Source: an uncultured Bacteroidales bacterium (GTDB taxonomy: Bacteria > Bacteroidota > Bacteroidia > Bacteroidales > F082). From it: 42,258 bases of DNA. Under the pieces are notes generated by a model. That model was not told the DNA's origin. It did not search any database and saw nothing but the letters and a program-made list of their open reading frames with translations. This document shows positions 1 to 8,428 of this stretch, one piece after another. The stretch spans positions 1 through 42,258 of the forward strand of contig ONKQ01000026.1 of the NCBI GenBank assembly GCA_900318465.1, given 5' to 3'. How positions within the stretch are numbered: position 1 is the first letter of the stretch; the number at the start of each line of letters is the position of its first letter. The position numbers and the translations under genes are program-made.

Positions 1-98
1 TGAATGCACTTTTTTTGTTCATAACCTTTGAACGCTCCTCAACACCTGTTATTTCTGAACTCCACAAAGATTTTAGCCTAATTTTTGTCCACTAGCCC

Positions 99-124
99 AA
101 AAAGCAGGCCGAAGCCTGCTTTTT
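99..124. terminator. Bidirectional rho-independent terminator
   Basis: A perfect 11-bp stem (AAAAAGCAGGC / GCCTGCTTTTT) closes a CGAA tetraloop, with A-tract and T-tract on the two sides so it can act in either direction. It lies 20 bp beyond the stop codon of the minus-strand lipoprotein gene ending at 145. The remaining first 98 bases hold no recognisable gene. Confidence 0.85.
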
Positions 125-144
125 AAGTGTTTGATTTGCAGAGG

Positions 145-1110
145 TTATTCCTCCATGCTCATCTTTTCAAGATCCATCTCGCTGTGAGGAGTCTTCGGGA
201 AGCTCTTGGTCTTCATCTGACCCTTGTTTCCGATGGTGAAGGTCATCACGGGAGTGAGGTTGACGAGATTGGCATGGTTGCTCGGTTCTTCAACCGGGAA
301 GGTACCTCTCGCAGGATTGGTGCCTGTAGTAGTACCAATCAGGCGGCCATTATAAGTGACGGTCACAACATAATCCGTGGCAATGGAAGGATCGCAGTTG
401 CTGTACATGTCGACATACACTTCATAGACACCAGGAGCAATGTAAGCATCCTCGCCGTAAGTGATGTTCTCGTTGTTGATGCCGTCGATGCCGCAACCGG
501 CGTTGGAGTCAAGGTCAAGCTCGCCACCATTGTCACTGGTGCGGTTGCCGTAGTAAATGTGTTCGCCATTGTCGCCTGGCTCGATGAGGTGCAAGTCAAC
601 GTCCTTGTCATTGTTGAAGGAGAGGCTGATTTGCAGTTGTCCGGTACCCACGTTGCGAATGCTCACTTCCTTCTCCCAAGTCTCGCTGATGTCGCCATCG
701 GCATCGGTCAAAGCACCCCAAATGATGAAGGACTCGTCATCTCCCAAATCGAGGTCTTGGTTGATGATGATGACGCAGCTGTAGTGACTGTTGGAGGCCT
801 CGGGCACCACTTCATAGTAACCGGAGACATCCTCAACGCCGATGTACATTCTACTCGGCGAAACAGGCGAATACACATCAGGGATGACGGTACCGCCAGG
901 GATAATGATTGAGTTCATGTTGACGGTGAGGCCAAACTCGGCGGTCGAGAAAGGTTTGTCCTTCTTGACCAAGGTTCCGTCCTGGACATCCAAATACTTC
1001 TGGACGCTTGAAGAACCTGTGCTACCACCGCCCTCAGGTTTGTTGCAGCTGAATAACAGCGCTGTCATGGCAAGAAACATTCCGCCCAATAATAAGACAT
1101 TCTTTTTCAT
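145..1110 (-). CDS. DUF2135/YfaP-like lipoprotein
   Basis: A 321-residue predicted lipoprotein of unknown function. The N-terminus is a signal peptide ending in a lipobox (LLFSC, Cys22), so it should be acylated and sit in the outer or inner membrane. The middle, about residues 165-250, has the hallmark of DUF2135 (YfaP-type) domains: a DVDLHLIEPG stretch, then IYYGNR, a GGELDLDSNAGCG motif, and a PGVYEVYVDMYS strand. This acidic, Asp-rich beta-sandwich may bind calcium (inference). The first part, residues 35-150, is unassigned. It ends at a strong bidirectional terminator and starts after a 187-bp gap with a possible promoter, so it is probably a single-gene unit. No residue suggests an enzyme. 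Confidence 0.75.
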   Translation of the reverse strand: MKKNVLLLGGMFLAMTALLFSCNKPEGGGSTGSSSVQKYLDVQDGTLVKKDKPFSTAEFGLTVNMNSIIIPGGTVIPDVYSPVSPSRMYIGVEDVSGYYEVVPEASNSHYSCVIIINQDLDLGDDESFIIWGALTDADGDISETWEKEVSIRNVGTGQLQISLSFNNDKDVDLHLIEPGDNGEHIYYGNRTSDNGGELDLDSNAGCGIDGINNENITYGEDAYIAPGVYEVYVDMYSNCDPSIATDYVVTVTYNGRLIGTTTGTNPARGTFPVEEPSNHANLVNLTPVMTFTIGNKGQMKTKSFPKTPHSEMDLEKMSMEE

Positions 1111-1184
1111 AATGAAATTGATTTAGTTAGTGTTAAAGTTGATTGTTTAGCGATGCTTCTGGATTGTGTTGTTCCAATTTGTTG

Positions 1185-1216
1185 CAAAACTATAAAGAAT
1201 TATTGCAACATCCCAA
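1185..1216 (-). promoter_or_regulatory. Putative Bacteroidota promoter for the DUF2135-like lipoprotein
   Basis: Read on the minus strand, TAGTTTTG (1192-1185) fits the Bacteroidota -7 box TAnnTTTG. A TTG at 1216-1214 lies 21 bp upstream, matching the usual -33 spacing. It would give a leader of about 70 nt before the start at 1110. The rest of the 1111-1297 gap is AT-rich and shows nothing else. Confidence 0.5.
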
Positions 1217-1297
1217 CAAAACTTTAGATTCTTTTTTGAAAAAATTCTATTTCGCTAAAAATCAAAGCGTTATAAAACCAATTTCTCAACCAAGCGA

Positions 1298-1714
1298 TTA
1301 CTCTCCGTAATTCTCTTCGCGGAGCAGGTTACCTTGTTCGTCGTACCACTTCCAACGTCCGCTGTGACGGCCTTCGGTATAGAAGCCTTCTTCGCGCAGG
1401 TTGCCGTTCATCCAATAGACCGTGGCTGCACCTGTGCGTTTCCCGTCCTTGAAGTAGCCGTGACTCTGCACCCGCCCATCGGGGAAATAGGCCGTCCATT
1501 CGCCCTCCATCTTGTCACCATTCATCGGGCCTTCCATCCTCACTTGGCCTGAGTTGTAATACTCCGTCTTATAGACACAAACGCCTGATTTGTTTAGCTT
1601 TATGACCGTTTGAGGCTGTTCATTAGGATAACGCACCTCCACTTTCTCAGTCAGTTGCGACGAGCAGGAAGCAAGGATAAACAGAACGGTTGTCAGTAGG
1701 AATATCTTTTTCAT
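1298..1714 (-). CDS. MORN-repeat lipoprotein (YwqK-type repeats)
   Basis: A 138-residue lipoprotein with a signal peptide and lipobox (ILASC, Cys17). Residues 45-135 are variant MORN repeats of about 22 residues: YYNSGQVRMEG, then GEWTAYFPDGRVQSHGYFKDGKRTG, and further Y-x-x-G-N-L-R-E-E-G units. Such repeats form a beta-hairpin ladder and occur in many Bacteroidota surface proteins, often annotated as YwqK-family 'antitoxin'. That name is not evidence of toxin neutralisation here, since no toxin gene is adjacent. It lies 18 bp downstream of pyrC on the same strand and is probably co-transcribed with it. Its precise role is unknown. Confidence 0.75.
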   Translation of the reverse strand: MKKIFLLTTVLFILASCSSQLTEKVEVRYPNEQPQTVIKLNKSGVCVYKTEYYNSGQVRMEGPMNGDKMEGEWTAYFPDGRVQSHGYFKDGKRTGAATVYWMNGNLREEGFYTEGRHSGRWKWYDEQGNLLREENYGE

Positions 1715-1732
1715 GTCAATTGAATAGCTTTG

Positions 1733-3085
1733 TTACCTGTTGAATATCAGTCTTTCACCTTTAGTTTCCTCATAAAACTGGCCATTGTCAAACACCAGGT
1801 TGCCGCTCACGAAAGTGTGCGTCACTCGTGAATGCACCTCCAAACCGTCGTAAGGCGTCCAACCGCATTTGGTGTATTCTGTGGCGTTGGAAATTGGCTT
1901 CACTGTGTCGAGGTCAACGAGCGCCAAATCAGCGTGATAACCTTCGCGAAGGAAACCTCGTTTGTCGATTTGATACAAAACGGCCGGATTATGGCACATA
2001 AGCTGCACCAACTCAGGCAAAGAGAGCCAGCCGCCGCGCATCACCTCCGTCATGATGTCGAAGCCGTGCTGCACAGAAGGGAAACCCGACTTGTTAGTGA
2101 AGTAGTCGCCCGTGAACTTTTCCTCGCGCAGATGCGGAGCATGGTCGGTGCCGATGGTGTCGATCAAGCCCGTTTTCAATGCAGCTAACAAAGCCTCCTT
2201 GTCGCGGTGCGACTTGATGGCCGGATTGCACTTGATGGCAAAGCTCTTGTCCTCATAGTCGTGTTCATCGAACCATAGGTAATGCGGGCAAGTTTCAGCG
2301 GTTATCTTTTTGTCTTTCAACGGAATGTTGTTTTTGAACAAAGACAATTCCGACTTGGTGGAGATATGCAACACATGAAGCCTTCCACCAAACTTTTCGG
2401 CCATGTCGACGGCTTTTGATGAAGAACGGTAACAAGCCTCGCTTGTGCGCACAAAAGGATGAATGCTTGCATCGGCAATGACCTCACCCTTGGCTGCCAA
2501 GTCCTTGCAGCGCACGGTGTTGGCATGGATGATGCCCTCGTCTTCGCAATGTGCGGCAATCAGGCAGGGCGATTCCCTAAACAAGCGGACCAGAACCTCG
2601 TTTTTATCCACCAACATATTGCCCGTGCTGCTGCCCATGAACAACTTGATGCCGCAAACGCGCTTCGGGTCGGTTTTGATGATTTCAGAAAGGTTGTCGT
2701 TGGTGGCACCGAGATAGAAAGAATAGTTGGCCAACGACTTCTCAGCAGCAAGGTCAAATTTCTGTTGCAGAAGGTCTTGCGTGGTGGTTTGCGGAACCGT
2801 ATTCGGCATATCCATAAACGAGGTCACACCACCCGCCACGGCAGCGCGACTTTCAGTATAAATGTCAGCCTTCTGGGTCAGGCCTGGCTCACGGAAGTGC
2901 ACGTGCTCGTCAATGATGCCCGGAATCAAATACTTTCCCTTGGCCTCGATAACGGCAGCCGAGCCTGCATCAAAAGGTTCTCCTTCCTTGATAATTTTGG
3001 AAATCAGTCCATTAGAAACAAAAACACTTGCCACAAAAGTCTGGCCTTCGTTGACAAGTGTCGCATTTTTTATGTAGTAATTCAT
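1733..3085 (-). CDS. pyrC: Dihydroorotase, class I type
   Basis: Catalyses the reversible cyclisation of N-carbamoyl-L-aspartate to L-dihydroorotate in de novo pyrimidine synthesis (cytosol). The 450-residue length and motifs fit the class I (bacillus/PyrC-like) dihydroorotases of the amidohydrolase superfamily: the metal-binding HVHFREPG at residues 61-68, a GGVTSFMDMPNT segment, and the C-terminal GTDHAPH metal/active-site loop. Its ATG overlaps the stop of the upstream glycosyltransferase by 4 bp, implying translational coupling. Linking a pyrimidine gene to a polyprenol-phosphate mannosyltransferase is, from memory, a common Bacteroidales arrangement. No missing residues were noticed. Confidence 0.93.
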   Translation of the reverse strand: MNYYIKNATLVNEGQTFVASVFVSNGLISKIIKEGEPFDAGSAAVIEAKGKYLIPGIIDEHVHFREPGLTQKADIYTESRAAVAGGVTSFMDMPNTVPQTTTQDLLQQKFDLAAEKSLANYSFYLGATNDNLSEIIKTDPKRVCGIKLFMGSSTGNMLVDKNEVLVRLFRESPCLIAAHCEDEGIIHANTVRCKDLAAKGEVIADASIHPFVRTSEACYRSSSKAVDMAEKFGGRLHVLHISTKSELSLFKNNIPLKDKKITAETCPHYLWFDEHDYEDKSFAIKCNPAIKSHRDKEALLAALKTGLIDTIGTDHAPHLREEKFTGDYFTNKSGFPSVQHGFDIMTEVMRGGWLSLPELVQLMCHNPAVLYQIDKRGFLREGYHADLALVDLDTVKPISNATEYTKCGWTPYDGLEVHSRVTHTFVSGNLVFDNGQFYEETKGERLIFNR

Positions 3086-3822
3086 TTTGCTTTCCTCGGT
3101 TTGATTTGTCCAGTCATGCCTCTCCAGCGCAAATTGATGACACCAAATACGGCCTCCTTGAAAATGCCCTTGCTCATCTTCGACTGTCCCTCGCGCCGGT
3201 CGGTGAAGATGATGGGCACCTCCTCAATCTTGAAGCCGAGTTTCCAAGCGGTATACTTCATCTCAATTTGGAAGGCATAGCCCACGAATTTGATTCTGTC
3301 TAAATCTATGGTTTCGAGTACCTTGCGCGTATAGCAAACGAAGCCCGCCGTGGTGTCGCGCACCTGCATCCGAGTGATGAAACGCACATAAGCCGAGGCG
3401 TAGTACGACATCAACACACGTCCCATAGGCCAATTCACCACATTGACACCTGTCTTGTAGCGCGAGCCCACTGCAAGGTCGGCACCGTTGGCGCAGGCAT
3501 CGTGGAGGCGAGCCAGGTCGTCTGGATTATGCGAGAAGTCGGCATCCATCTCGAAAACATATTGATAATCACGCTCCAAGGCCCACTTGAAGCCCGTGAT
3601 GTAGGCCGTTCCGAGACCGAGCTTCCCCGCCCTTTGAATCATGAACAAACGATTGCTGAACTCCGTCATAAGTCTCTTCACAATGTCGGCGGTGCCGTCG
3701 GGGCTGTTGTCGTCGATGATGAGAATATCGAAAGCCATCGGCAGGTTAAAGACATAGCGGATGATTTTCTCAATGTTCTCCTTCTCCTTATAGGTGGGTA
3801 TGATTACTAAATTCTCTGACAT
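3082..3822 (-). CDS. Polyprenol monophosphomannose synthase-like GT2 glycosyltransferase
   Basis: A 246-residue GT-A fold family 2 glycosyltransferase that resembles dolichol/polyprenol-phosphate mannosyltransferases (Dpm1/Ppm1 type). These transfer mannose from GDP-Man to a polyprenyl phosphate, making the lipid-linked donor for periplasmic GT-C enzymes. Visible motifs are VIIPTYKEKENI at the N-terminus, LIIDDNSPDGT for nucleotide binding, and the metal-binding EMDADFSHNP (DAD replaces DXD). There is no C-terminal membrane domain, consistent with the short Dpm1-like form. It could serve the GT-C-like protein at 27737-29905, but that link is inference. It shares a 4-bp overlap with pyrC and has a promoter just upstream. 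Confidence 0.85.
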   Translation of the reverse strand: MSENLVIIPTYKEKENIEKIIRYVFNLPMAFDILIIDDNSPDGTADIVKRLMTEFSNRLFMIQRAGKLGLGTAYITGFKWALERDYQYVFEMDADFSHNPDDLARLHDACANGADLAVGSRYKTGVNVVNWPMGRVLMSYYASAYVRFITRMQVRDTTAGFVCYTRKVLETIDLDRIKFVGYAFQIEMKYTAWKLGFKIEEVPIIFTDRREGQSKMSKGIFKEAVFGVINLRWRGMTGQIKPRKAK

Positions 3823-3848
3823 GTCAAACTCGTTTTTCTTTCAACGCG

Positions 3849-3882
3849 CAAAGATAAGAGAAAATTGCTCATGGGATGCAAA
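3849..3882 (-). promoter_or_regulatory. Bacteroidota promoter for the GT2-pyrC-MORN operon
   Basis: On the minus strand, TTTG (3882-3879) is followed after 22 bp by TATCTTTG (3856-3849), a full match to the -7 box TAnnTTTG. The start codon at 3822 lies about 27 nt downstream, a typical short leader. Confidence 0.6.
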
Positions 3883-3903
3883 AGTGGGCGGATATTGTTA
3901 GTT

Positions 3904-5604
3904 TCAATAGTCAGATTTCGGCCTATTTTGATACAACAACACGCCCGACACCATCCAATGGCTGAAACTGCCGCCTTCGTCTTGACCTTGCGGGATAGCG
4001 ATACGCAGGGTGTGTTTGCCTGGTTTCAGATGGTTGAGGTCGAAATAAACTGGGTTGGTGGCAGTTCCGGGGCACCAGCCCGAGCGGGAGTAGTCGGACG
4101 AAGAGACACCGTTCCAGAAGTTGCCCGACACGGGATTTTGGTCGCGGAAAGTGGCACAGTCGCAGCGCCAAGGCGTGTGGGTGAACGTCTTTATGCCGTC
4201 AATAAAGATGGCGTTCTCCTTGGGGTTGAACTCATCGCCACCGCCCCAGCCACCGTGACCCGTGCTGATATAGCGGAGACGCACGTTTTCAACGTCTTTG
4301 GGAATGTCAAACGTCACCTCAAGGCTGTCGGTGGCAAACAGCCGACCGTAGTTCTGTCCCGACATCTCCATCACGTTGCAGGTGTTGAACAACGGCACAG
4401 AATGTTGGCGACATGGCGTTTCGTCCCATTCGTAGTCGCCAGGATAGGCAAGAAGGTCCAAGGAAAATATATGTCCGCCCTTGTCGTAGTTGCCGATGAA
4501 AGCCCCGATGAGCACATCGCCTTGTAGACGGTCGCGCAACTCGCTGACTTCCTGTTTGTAATAGTTTTCATCTGTCCATTTCAGGCCATCGATTTGCACC
4601 TTGTCGTTGAAATGGCCTGCACCAAACGAGGTGAAGAAACGCACCAGCTCGACGGGCGGCAAGTAGTCTTTTTCCGCTTTGATGCCTTGATATTCTTTGC
4701 CATCGTGATCAACGAAAACTGGCAGTGCCTCAATGCCTTGCGTCAAGCCGTCGCGGAAACTCTTGGCCTTCTCCGTTGGGATAACAAAGATAGAGGCCGT
4801 GCGGTCGTAAGCGTCACCGTTGGAATGTTGGTGAAGCTCGGCGAAAAGCTGGTAATGCTCTGGCAGTTGCGGCAGGTTCATCCGCTTAACAATCAACGTG
4901 CCGTGACTGAAATGGATAGTGGTATCGAAGGGAATCTCGCCCACAAAAGATTCATAGTCAGCAAAATGAATTTGTTCGTCCTTGAACACGGGAATACGCA
5001 TCACAAGTTTGTCCTTGCGCAGTTGGCTTAGCTCGCGGAAGGTCATTCTCTCGCCTTTGTCTTCAGGGATGAGGTTTCCCTTGACTTTGTTTTTCTTCAC
5101 CGTTTTCAGGTCGGTGACGTAGATGCCGTTCCTCATGCAGCGCACCATCACGCCATTCAACCGACCCAATCCAGGCTTGGGGGTAGCCTCAAAACCGAGT
5201 TTGTCGGTCATCCATACCTCGATGGTGTTGGAGTTGATGCTGGTCTTGTATTTCGTGCAAGGGTATCCCAGCACTTTCTCCTTGCCTTCCTCGCTGAAAC
5301 TGATGTCGTTATCCGTGAAGGCGTATGCACTATAGTAGCTTGCGTCAGGATATTGCAGCACAGTGTAGACCGAGTCTTCGCCATAACTGACGTATGTGAC
5401 GCTCTCGACATAGCCCGGGATGGGGGTCTTCACCTCATTGCCCAGATTGCTGACCTTCAGGCAGCCATGGTTTTCCATAACGCTGATATAGGTCGTGTCG
5501 CCGTCCTTCACGTCTTTGGCGTAGCTATGATAAGTGAGCGCATGTTGCCCGAAGGCGGTTCCGCCAAACAGAATGGCGAGGATGAAAAGTAGAATCTTAT
5601 TCAT
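3904..5604 (-). CDS. Secreted PNGase F-like peptide-N-glycosidase with N-terminal extension
   Basis: A 566-residue exported protein. The ATG at 5604 precedes a clean signal peptide (residues 1-19, ending TAFG-Q); the longer frame begins with TTG and is unlikely. The C-terminal half matches PNGase F, which hydrolyses the Asn-GlcNAc bond of N-glycans. Comparing from memory with the Elizabethkingia enzyme, catalytic Asp60 corresponds to Asp267 (YDRTA), Glu206 to Glu458 (GGGDEF), and the Arg in the SRSGWCPG motif to about Arg507. The region equivalent to Glu118 reads GAFIGNY and lacks a Glu. The first 215 or so residues are a separate domain with some resemblance to GLPGLI proteins and possibly to the extra N-terminal domain of type II PNGase F. 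There is no T9SS tail or lipobox. It is divergent from the esterase gene at 5681. Confidence 0.85.
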   Translation of the reverse strand: MNKILLFILAILFGGTAFGQHALTYHSYAKDVKDGDTTYISVMENHGCLKVSNLGNEVKTPIPGYVESVTYVSYGEDSVYTVLQYPDASYYSAYAFTDNDISFSEEGKEKVLGYPCTKYKTSINSNTIEVWMTDKLGFEATPKPGLGRLNGVMVRCMRNGIYVTDLKTVKKNKVKGNLIPEDKGERMTFRELSQLRKDKLVMRIPVFKDEQIHFADYESFVGEIPFDTTIHFSHGTLIVKRMNLPQLPEHYQLFAELHQHSNGDAYDRTASIFVIPTEKAKSFRDGLTQGIEALPVFVDHDGKEYQGIKAEKDYLPPVELVRFFTSFGAGHFNDKVQIDGLKWTDENYYKQEVSELRDRLQGDVLIGAFIGNYDKGGHIFSLDLLAYPGDYEWDETPCRQHSVPLFNTCNVMEMSGQNYGRLFATDSLEVTFDIPKDVENVRLRYISTGHGGWGGGDEFNPKENAIFIDGIKTFTHTPWRCDCATFRDQNPVSGNFWNGVSSSDYSRSGWCPGTATNPVYFDLNHLKPGKHTLRIAIPQGQDEGGSFSHWMVSGVLLYQNRPKSDY

Positions 5605-5642
5605 ATCGTATTGATTTGACGGCAAAATAACAAAAAAACTCC

Positions 5643-5650
5643 TACTTTTG
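5643..5650 (+). promoter_or_regulatory. Putative -7 box for the T9SS esterase gene
   Basis: TACTTTTG matches TAnnTTTG and lies 30 bp before the ATG at 5681. The nearest TTTG upstream (5615-5618) is 24 bp away, slightly longer than the usual spacing. Confidence 0.45.
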
Positions 5651-5680
5651 CAATTGAAAACAATTAAAACAGACTCATTT

Positions 5681-6772
5681 ATGGTAAAGAAATGCTTTTT
5701 AATGCTGATGCTCTTGATATCGGTGGCATCGGTGCAGGCTCAGATTCAATATTTTGAATGGCAAGGCGGTCAGCGCGAGTATTTGGTGAAGACCCCCTCG
5801 CAAAACAAAGAGGCGATGCCGGTTGTGTATTTTCTGCATGGCTTGGGCGACAACATCACCCGTTTGGACAACGAATTCCATTTCCAGCAAATCGCTGACC
5901 GGTTCGGCTGGGTGATGGTGGTGCCACAGGCCCTTCCACAATCCGGCTACACCATGTGGAACGCGGCACTGTCAAGCAGCAACATCGACGACTCGGGCTT
6001 CCTGATGGCCCTTCTTGACACGTTGGCCGTAAACTATCCCATCGATTTGGACAGCGTCTTTTTCACCGGCTTTTCCATGGGCGGTTTCATGACCCACCGT
6101 ATGGCCATCGAGCACGGCGACCGCATCACGGCCTGCGCGCCTGTCAGTGGACTCATCACGCACACGATGGCTTCTTACACGGCAGTGGCCCCCGTCAGGA
6201 TGCTGCATATCCACGGCACCTCCGACCCCGTGGTGGGCTATAATGGCAACTCGCAGTATTTCGGTGGTAACCTCGGTTTGAGCGTGGAAGCCATCCTCAA
6301 CTATTGGAAAAACGCCAACCATTGCACAAGTGAACCCACCATCGACACCCTTCCCGACCTGCACAATGACGGGTTGCGCTTTGTGCGCTATACCTACGAA
6401 GGTGATGCCGAATTGCAGCACATCAAGGTCATCGGCGGCAACCACACCTGGTATCTCAACGAAAACCAGTACGACATCAGCTACTTTAACGAAATCCACA
6501 AGTTTTTTACCAAAGGCAACGGGGGCAATGTCGGTATTGCCGAACCCCAAATTTCTATGCTTAATTTATGGCCCAACCCCACCACTGGACAATGCACCAT
6601 CGAAGTTGAAACCGACTCAAGTGCCGAGCTAATCGACCTCCAAGGCCGCGTTATGGCGACATATCCTTTGAAAAAAGGCACAAATCAGATTGATTTAAGC
6701 GGATTTTCAGAGGGGATGTATTTCATCAAGACTGCTGAGGGATTCGTTGGAAAGGTGATGGTTGGGAAATGA
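5681..6772 (+). CDS. T9SS-exported CE1/LpqC-like esterase
   Basis: A 363-residue alpha/beta-hydrolase resembling polyhydroxybutyrate depolymerase/feruloyl esterase (CE1, LpqC) proteins. Start at 5681 gives a signal peptide (MVKKCFLMLMLLISVASVQA); the longer frame begins with TTG. The catalytic triad is visible: Ser132 in GFSMGG, Asp182 in HGTSDPVV, and His255 in GGNHTW, with an oxyanion HGLG near residue 53. Residues of about 290-363 form a T9SS type A sorting domain (LWPNPTTGQCTIEV, then IDLQGRV and FSEGMYFIK), so the enzyme should be exported across the outer membrane. The likely substrate is an ester on a plant or microbial polysaccharide, but the sequence does not say which. Its 3' end overlaps the O-antigen-ligase-like gene by 66 bp, convergently. 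Confidence 0.85.
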   Translation: MVKKCFLMLMLLISVASVQAQIQYFEWQGGQREYLVKTPSQNKEAMPVVYFLHGLGDNITRLDNEFHFQQIADRFGWVMVVPQALPQSGYTMWNAALSSSNIDDSGFLMALLDTLAVNYPIDLDSVFFTGFSMGGFMTHRMAIEHGDRITACAPVSGLITHTMASYTAVAPVRMLHIHGTSDPVVGYNGNSQYFGGNLGLSVEAILNYWKNANHCTSEPTIDTLPDLHNDGLRFVRYTYEGDAELQHIKVIGGNHTWYLNENQYDISYFNEIHKFFTKGNGGNVGIAEPQISMLNLWPNPTTGQCTIEVETDSSAELIDLQGRVMATYPLKKGTNQIDLSGFSEGMYFIKTAEGFVGKVMVGK

Positions 6773-8428
6773 TGACCCGCATGACGGAGCCACCAGCAAC
6801 AACGCCTCAAAAAACGCAAACAGCGAAGCACCCGCCTGGGTTTCCAAAGTATCTTCAGGGAACATGGAAAGCAAGATGATGCAAAGAAAGACCGTATACA
6901 GATAAGTGCGGTGTTTCTTGGATGAGAAATAAGGATAGAGCAGCACAACAAGGAAAAACACCAATCCCACCAAACCAAAGGCTACGGCAATGGCAAGATA
7001 TTGATTGTGAGCACGGAAACGAAACTCCTCCTTCAGCGGAGAGTGGATTTCATCGTAAGCCTGACTGAACGCCTGAGGCACATCGCCCGTACCCACGCCG
7101 AACCACGGATGCTGACAAATGATATGGAACGAAGCCCGAGTGAACTCGATGCGCTGCGAAAGCGAGCCGCCGTTGGGGTTGTCGTATTTTCGATAAAGGC
7201 CATATTCAAACAAGGTGGACGACAACCTTGCGCGCAGTCCAGGATGCTTCCAATTGTTATAGTTGGCCACGCCTTGTTCAATGTTACGGATATCCTCGTC
7301 GGTGAGGGCCATCACACCTTCATAGTCCTTGCCCAAGTCCTTGGAGGTCAGGTAACGTGCTAAGGTGGCCTCCAAATCACCGCCATTGAGGGTCGTGTCT
7401 TGAAGAGGCAAGTTGCTGCGCTGCGGCCACGCCTCTTGAAGCTCTTTTCTGCAATAGTACAAGCCCACATATTTCCCGTCTTCAACGGGGTTATGAATGG
7501 TGTCGTGCCAGTAGTCGTTGCCGAGGGCGGTTTTCTTTTCCAAGGTATTGAAATCGATGGGGGCAACATCCAGCAAAGGCTTAATCCAATGCACCAAAAG
7601 CACCGCTCCGACAGCCAACACCACCACAGCAGAGACACCGATACCCACGCGCCAGCCCCTACCCTTTTTCCATTGCAAAAAAGCATAAACAACCGACACT
7701 AAAACCACAGCGGCAAGGATGACATAACCTGACAGCGACTCAAAAATGTAGATTTGCCAGACAAACCAAAAGGCCATGAAGTATTGGAGATAGCGATTGA
7801 CGGCAAAACGTGTGCTGAATTCGGGAACGGGAAACCTCGTGGCTCTCCCTCCAATGCTTTGGCTTGGCTGAGTAGCCTTAGGCATAGGAACCTTTGTAGT
7901 AGCGATATACCAAAATATTATTGCGATACAGAAGACGATGTTGAGGCAGAAGCGGATGTGGCTGATGAAATGCGAAATCTCACGTACGTCCTCGTAGTCG
8001 TGTCTCCAATACGCCAGCCCACTGAAGATAGTAGCGACAAAGACCGATAGCACATAGACGAGCATCACTTGGTCGAAACGCTTGCGTTCCAAAGGCGGCA
8101 TCGACGACAAGATGAAAGGCAATATCAAGATGGGCAACTTGACGCGCAAGTCCTTCAAAGCATATTGGAAATCAGCGGTGTAAAGCAACCCAACGACATG
8201 CATCAGGTAGAACAAAACGAGCAGGATAGCAGCTTTGTTATGGATGAAACGGCTCCATTTTTCCTTGAAATTCTTCCCAACTATTCCATCCACAATCCAC
8301 ACGATAACCAACCAGAACTGCGAGAGGCTCATCAGAAAAGGCGAGAGGGTGAGACCCACCGCCATCATCATCAGACCCAAGACGTAGGCTTGTGTCAGAT
8401 TGAATCGTATGGGTGTCTTGGGGGTCAT
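6707..8428 (-). CDS. O-antigen ligase/polymerase-like (Wzy_C) membrane protein
   Basis: A polytopic protein of 573 residues. About ten hydrophobic segments surround a long periplasmic loop (about residues 270-440), and the HPWFGVGTGD and RAHNQYLAIAVAFGLVG motifs are typical of the Wzy_C/WaaL O-antigen ligase superfamily. Members join lipid-linked glycan to lipid A core, polymerise repeat units, or glycosylate pilins; the sequence alone cannot choose. The ATG at 8428 overlaps the stop of the upstream S41 protease by one base (TGATG); a GTG one codon earlier is the alternative. The C-terminal 20 or so residues are read from DNA that also encodes the end of the convergent esterase, so the exact end of this protein may be poorly constrained. 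Confidence 0.8.
   Translation of the reverse strand: MTPKTPIRFNLTQAYVLGLMMMAVGLTLSPFLMSLSQFWLVIVWIVDGIVGKNFKEKWSRFIHNKAAILLVLFYLMHVVGLLYTADFQYALKDLRVKLPILILPFILSSMPPLERKRFDQVMLVYVLSVFVATIFSGLAYWRHDYEDVREISHFISHIRFCLNIVFCIAIIFWYIATTKVPMPKATQPSQSIGGRATRFPVPEFSTRFAVNRYLQYFMAFWFVWQIYIFESLSGYVILAAVVLVSVVYAFLQWKKGRGWRVGIGVSAVVVLAVGAVLLVHWIKPLLDVAPIDFNTLEKKTALGNDYWHDTIHNPVEDGKYVGLYYCRKELQEAWPQRSNLPLQDTTLNGGDLEATLARYLTSKDLGKDYEGVMALTDEDIRNIEQGVANYNNWKHPGLRARLSSTLFEYGLYRKYDNPNGGSLSQRIEFTRASFHIICQHPWFGVGTGDVPQAFSQAYDEIHSPLKEEFRFRAHNQYLAIAVAFGLVGLVFFLVVLLYPYFSSKKHRTYLYTVFLCIILLSMFPEDTLETQAGASLFAFFEALLLVAPSCGSSFPNHHLSNESLSSLDEIHPL

Noticed and set aside
127-912. Plus-strand open frame of 261 codons
   Set aside because: Antisense to the DUF2135-like lipoprotein, with a low-complexity Val/Ala/Asp translation.
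1298-1714. MORN lipoprotein as an antitoxin
   Set aside because: The YwqK name is only a family label; there is no adjacent toxin gene and the protein is a predicted lipoprotein.
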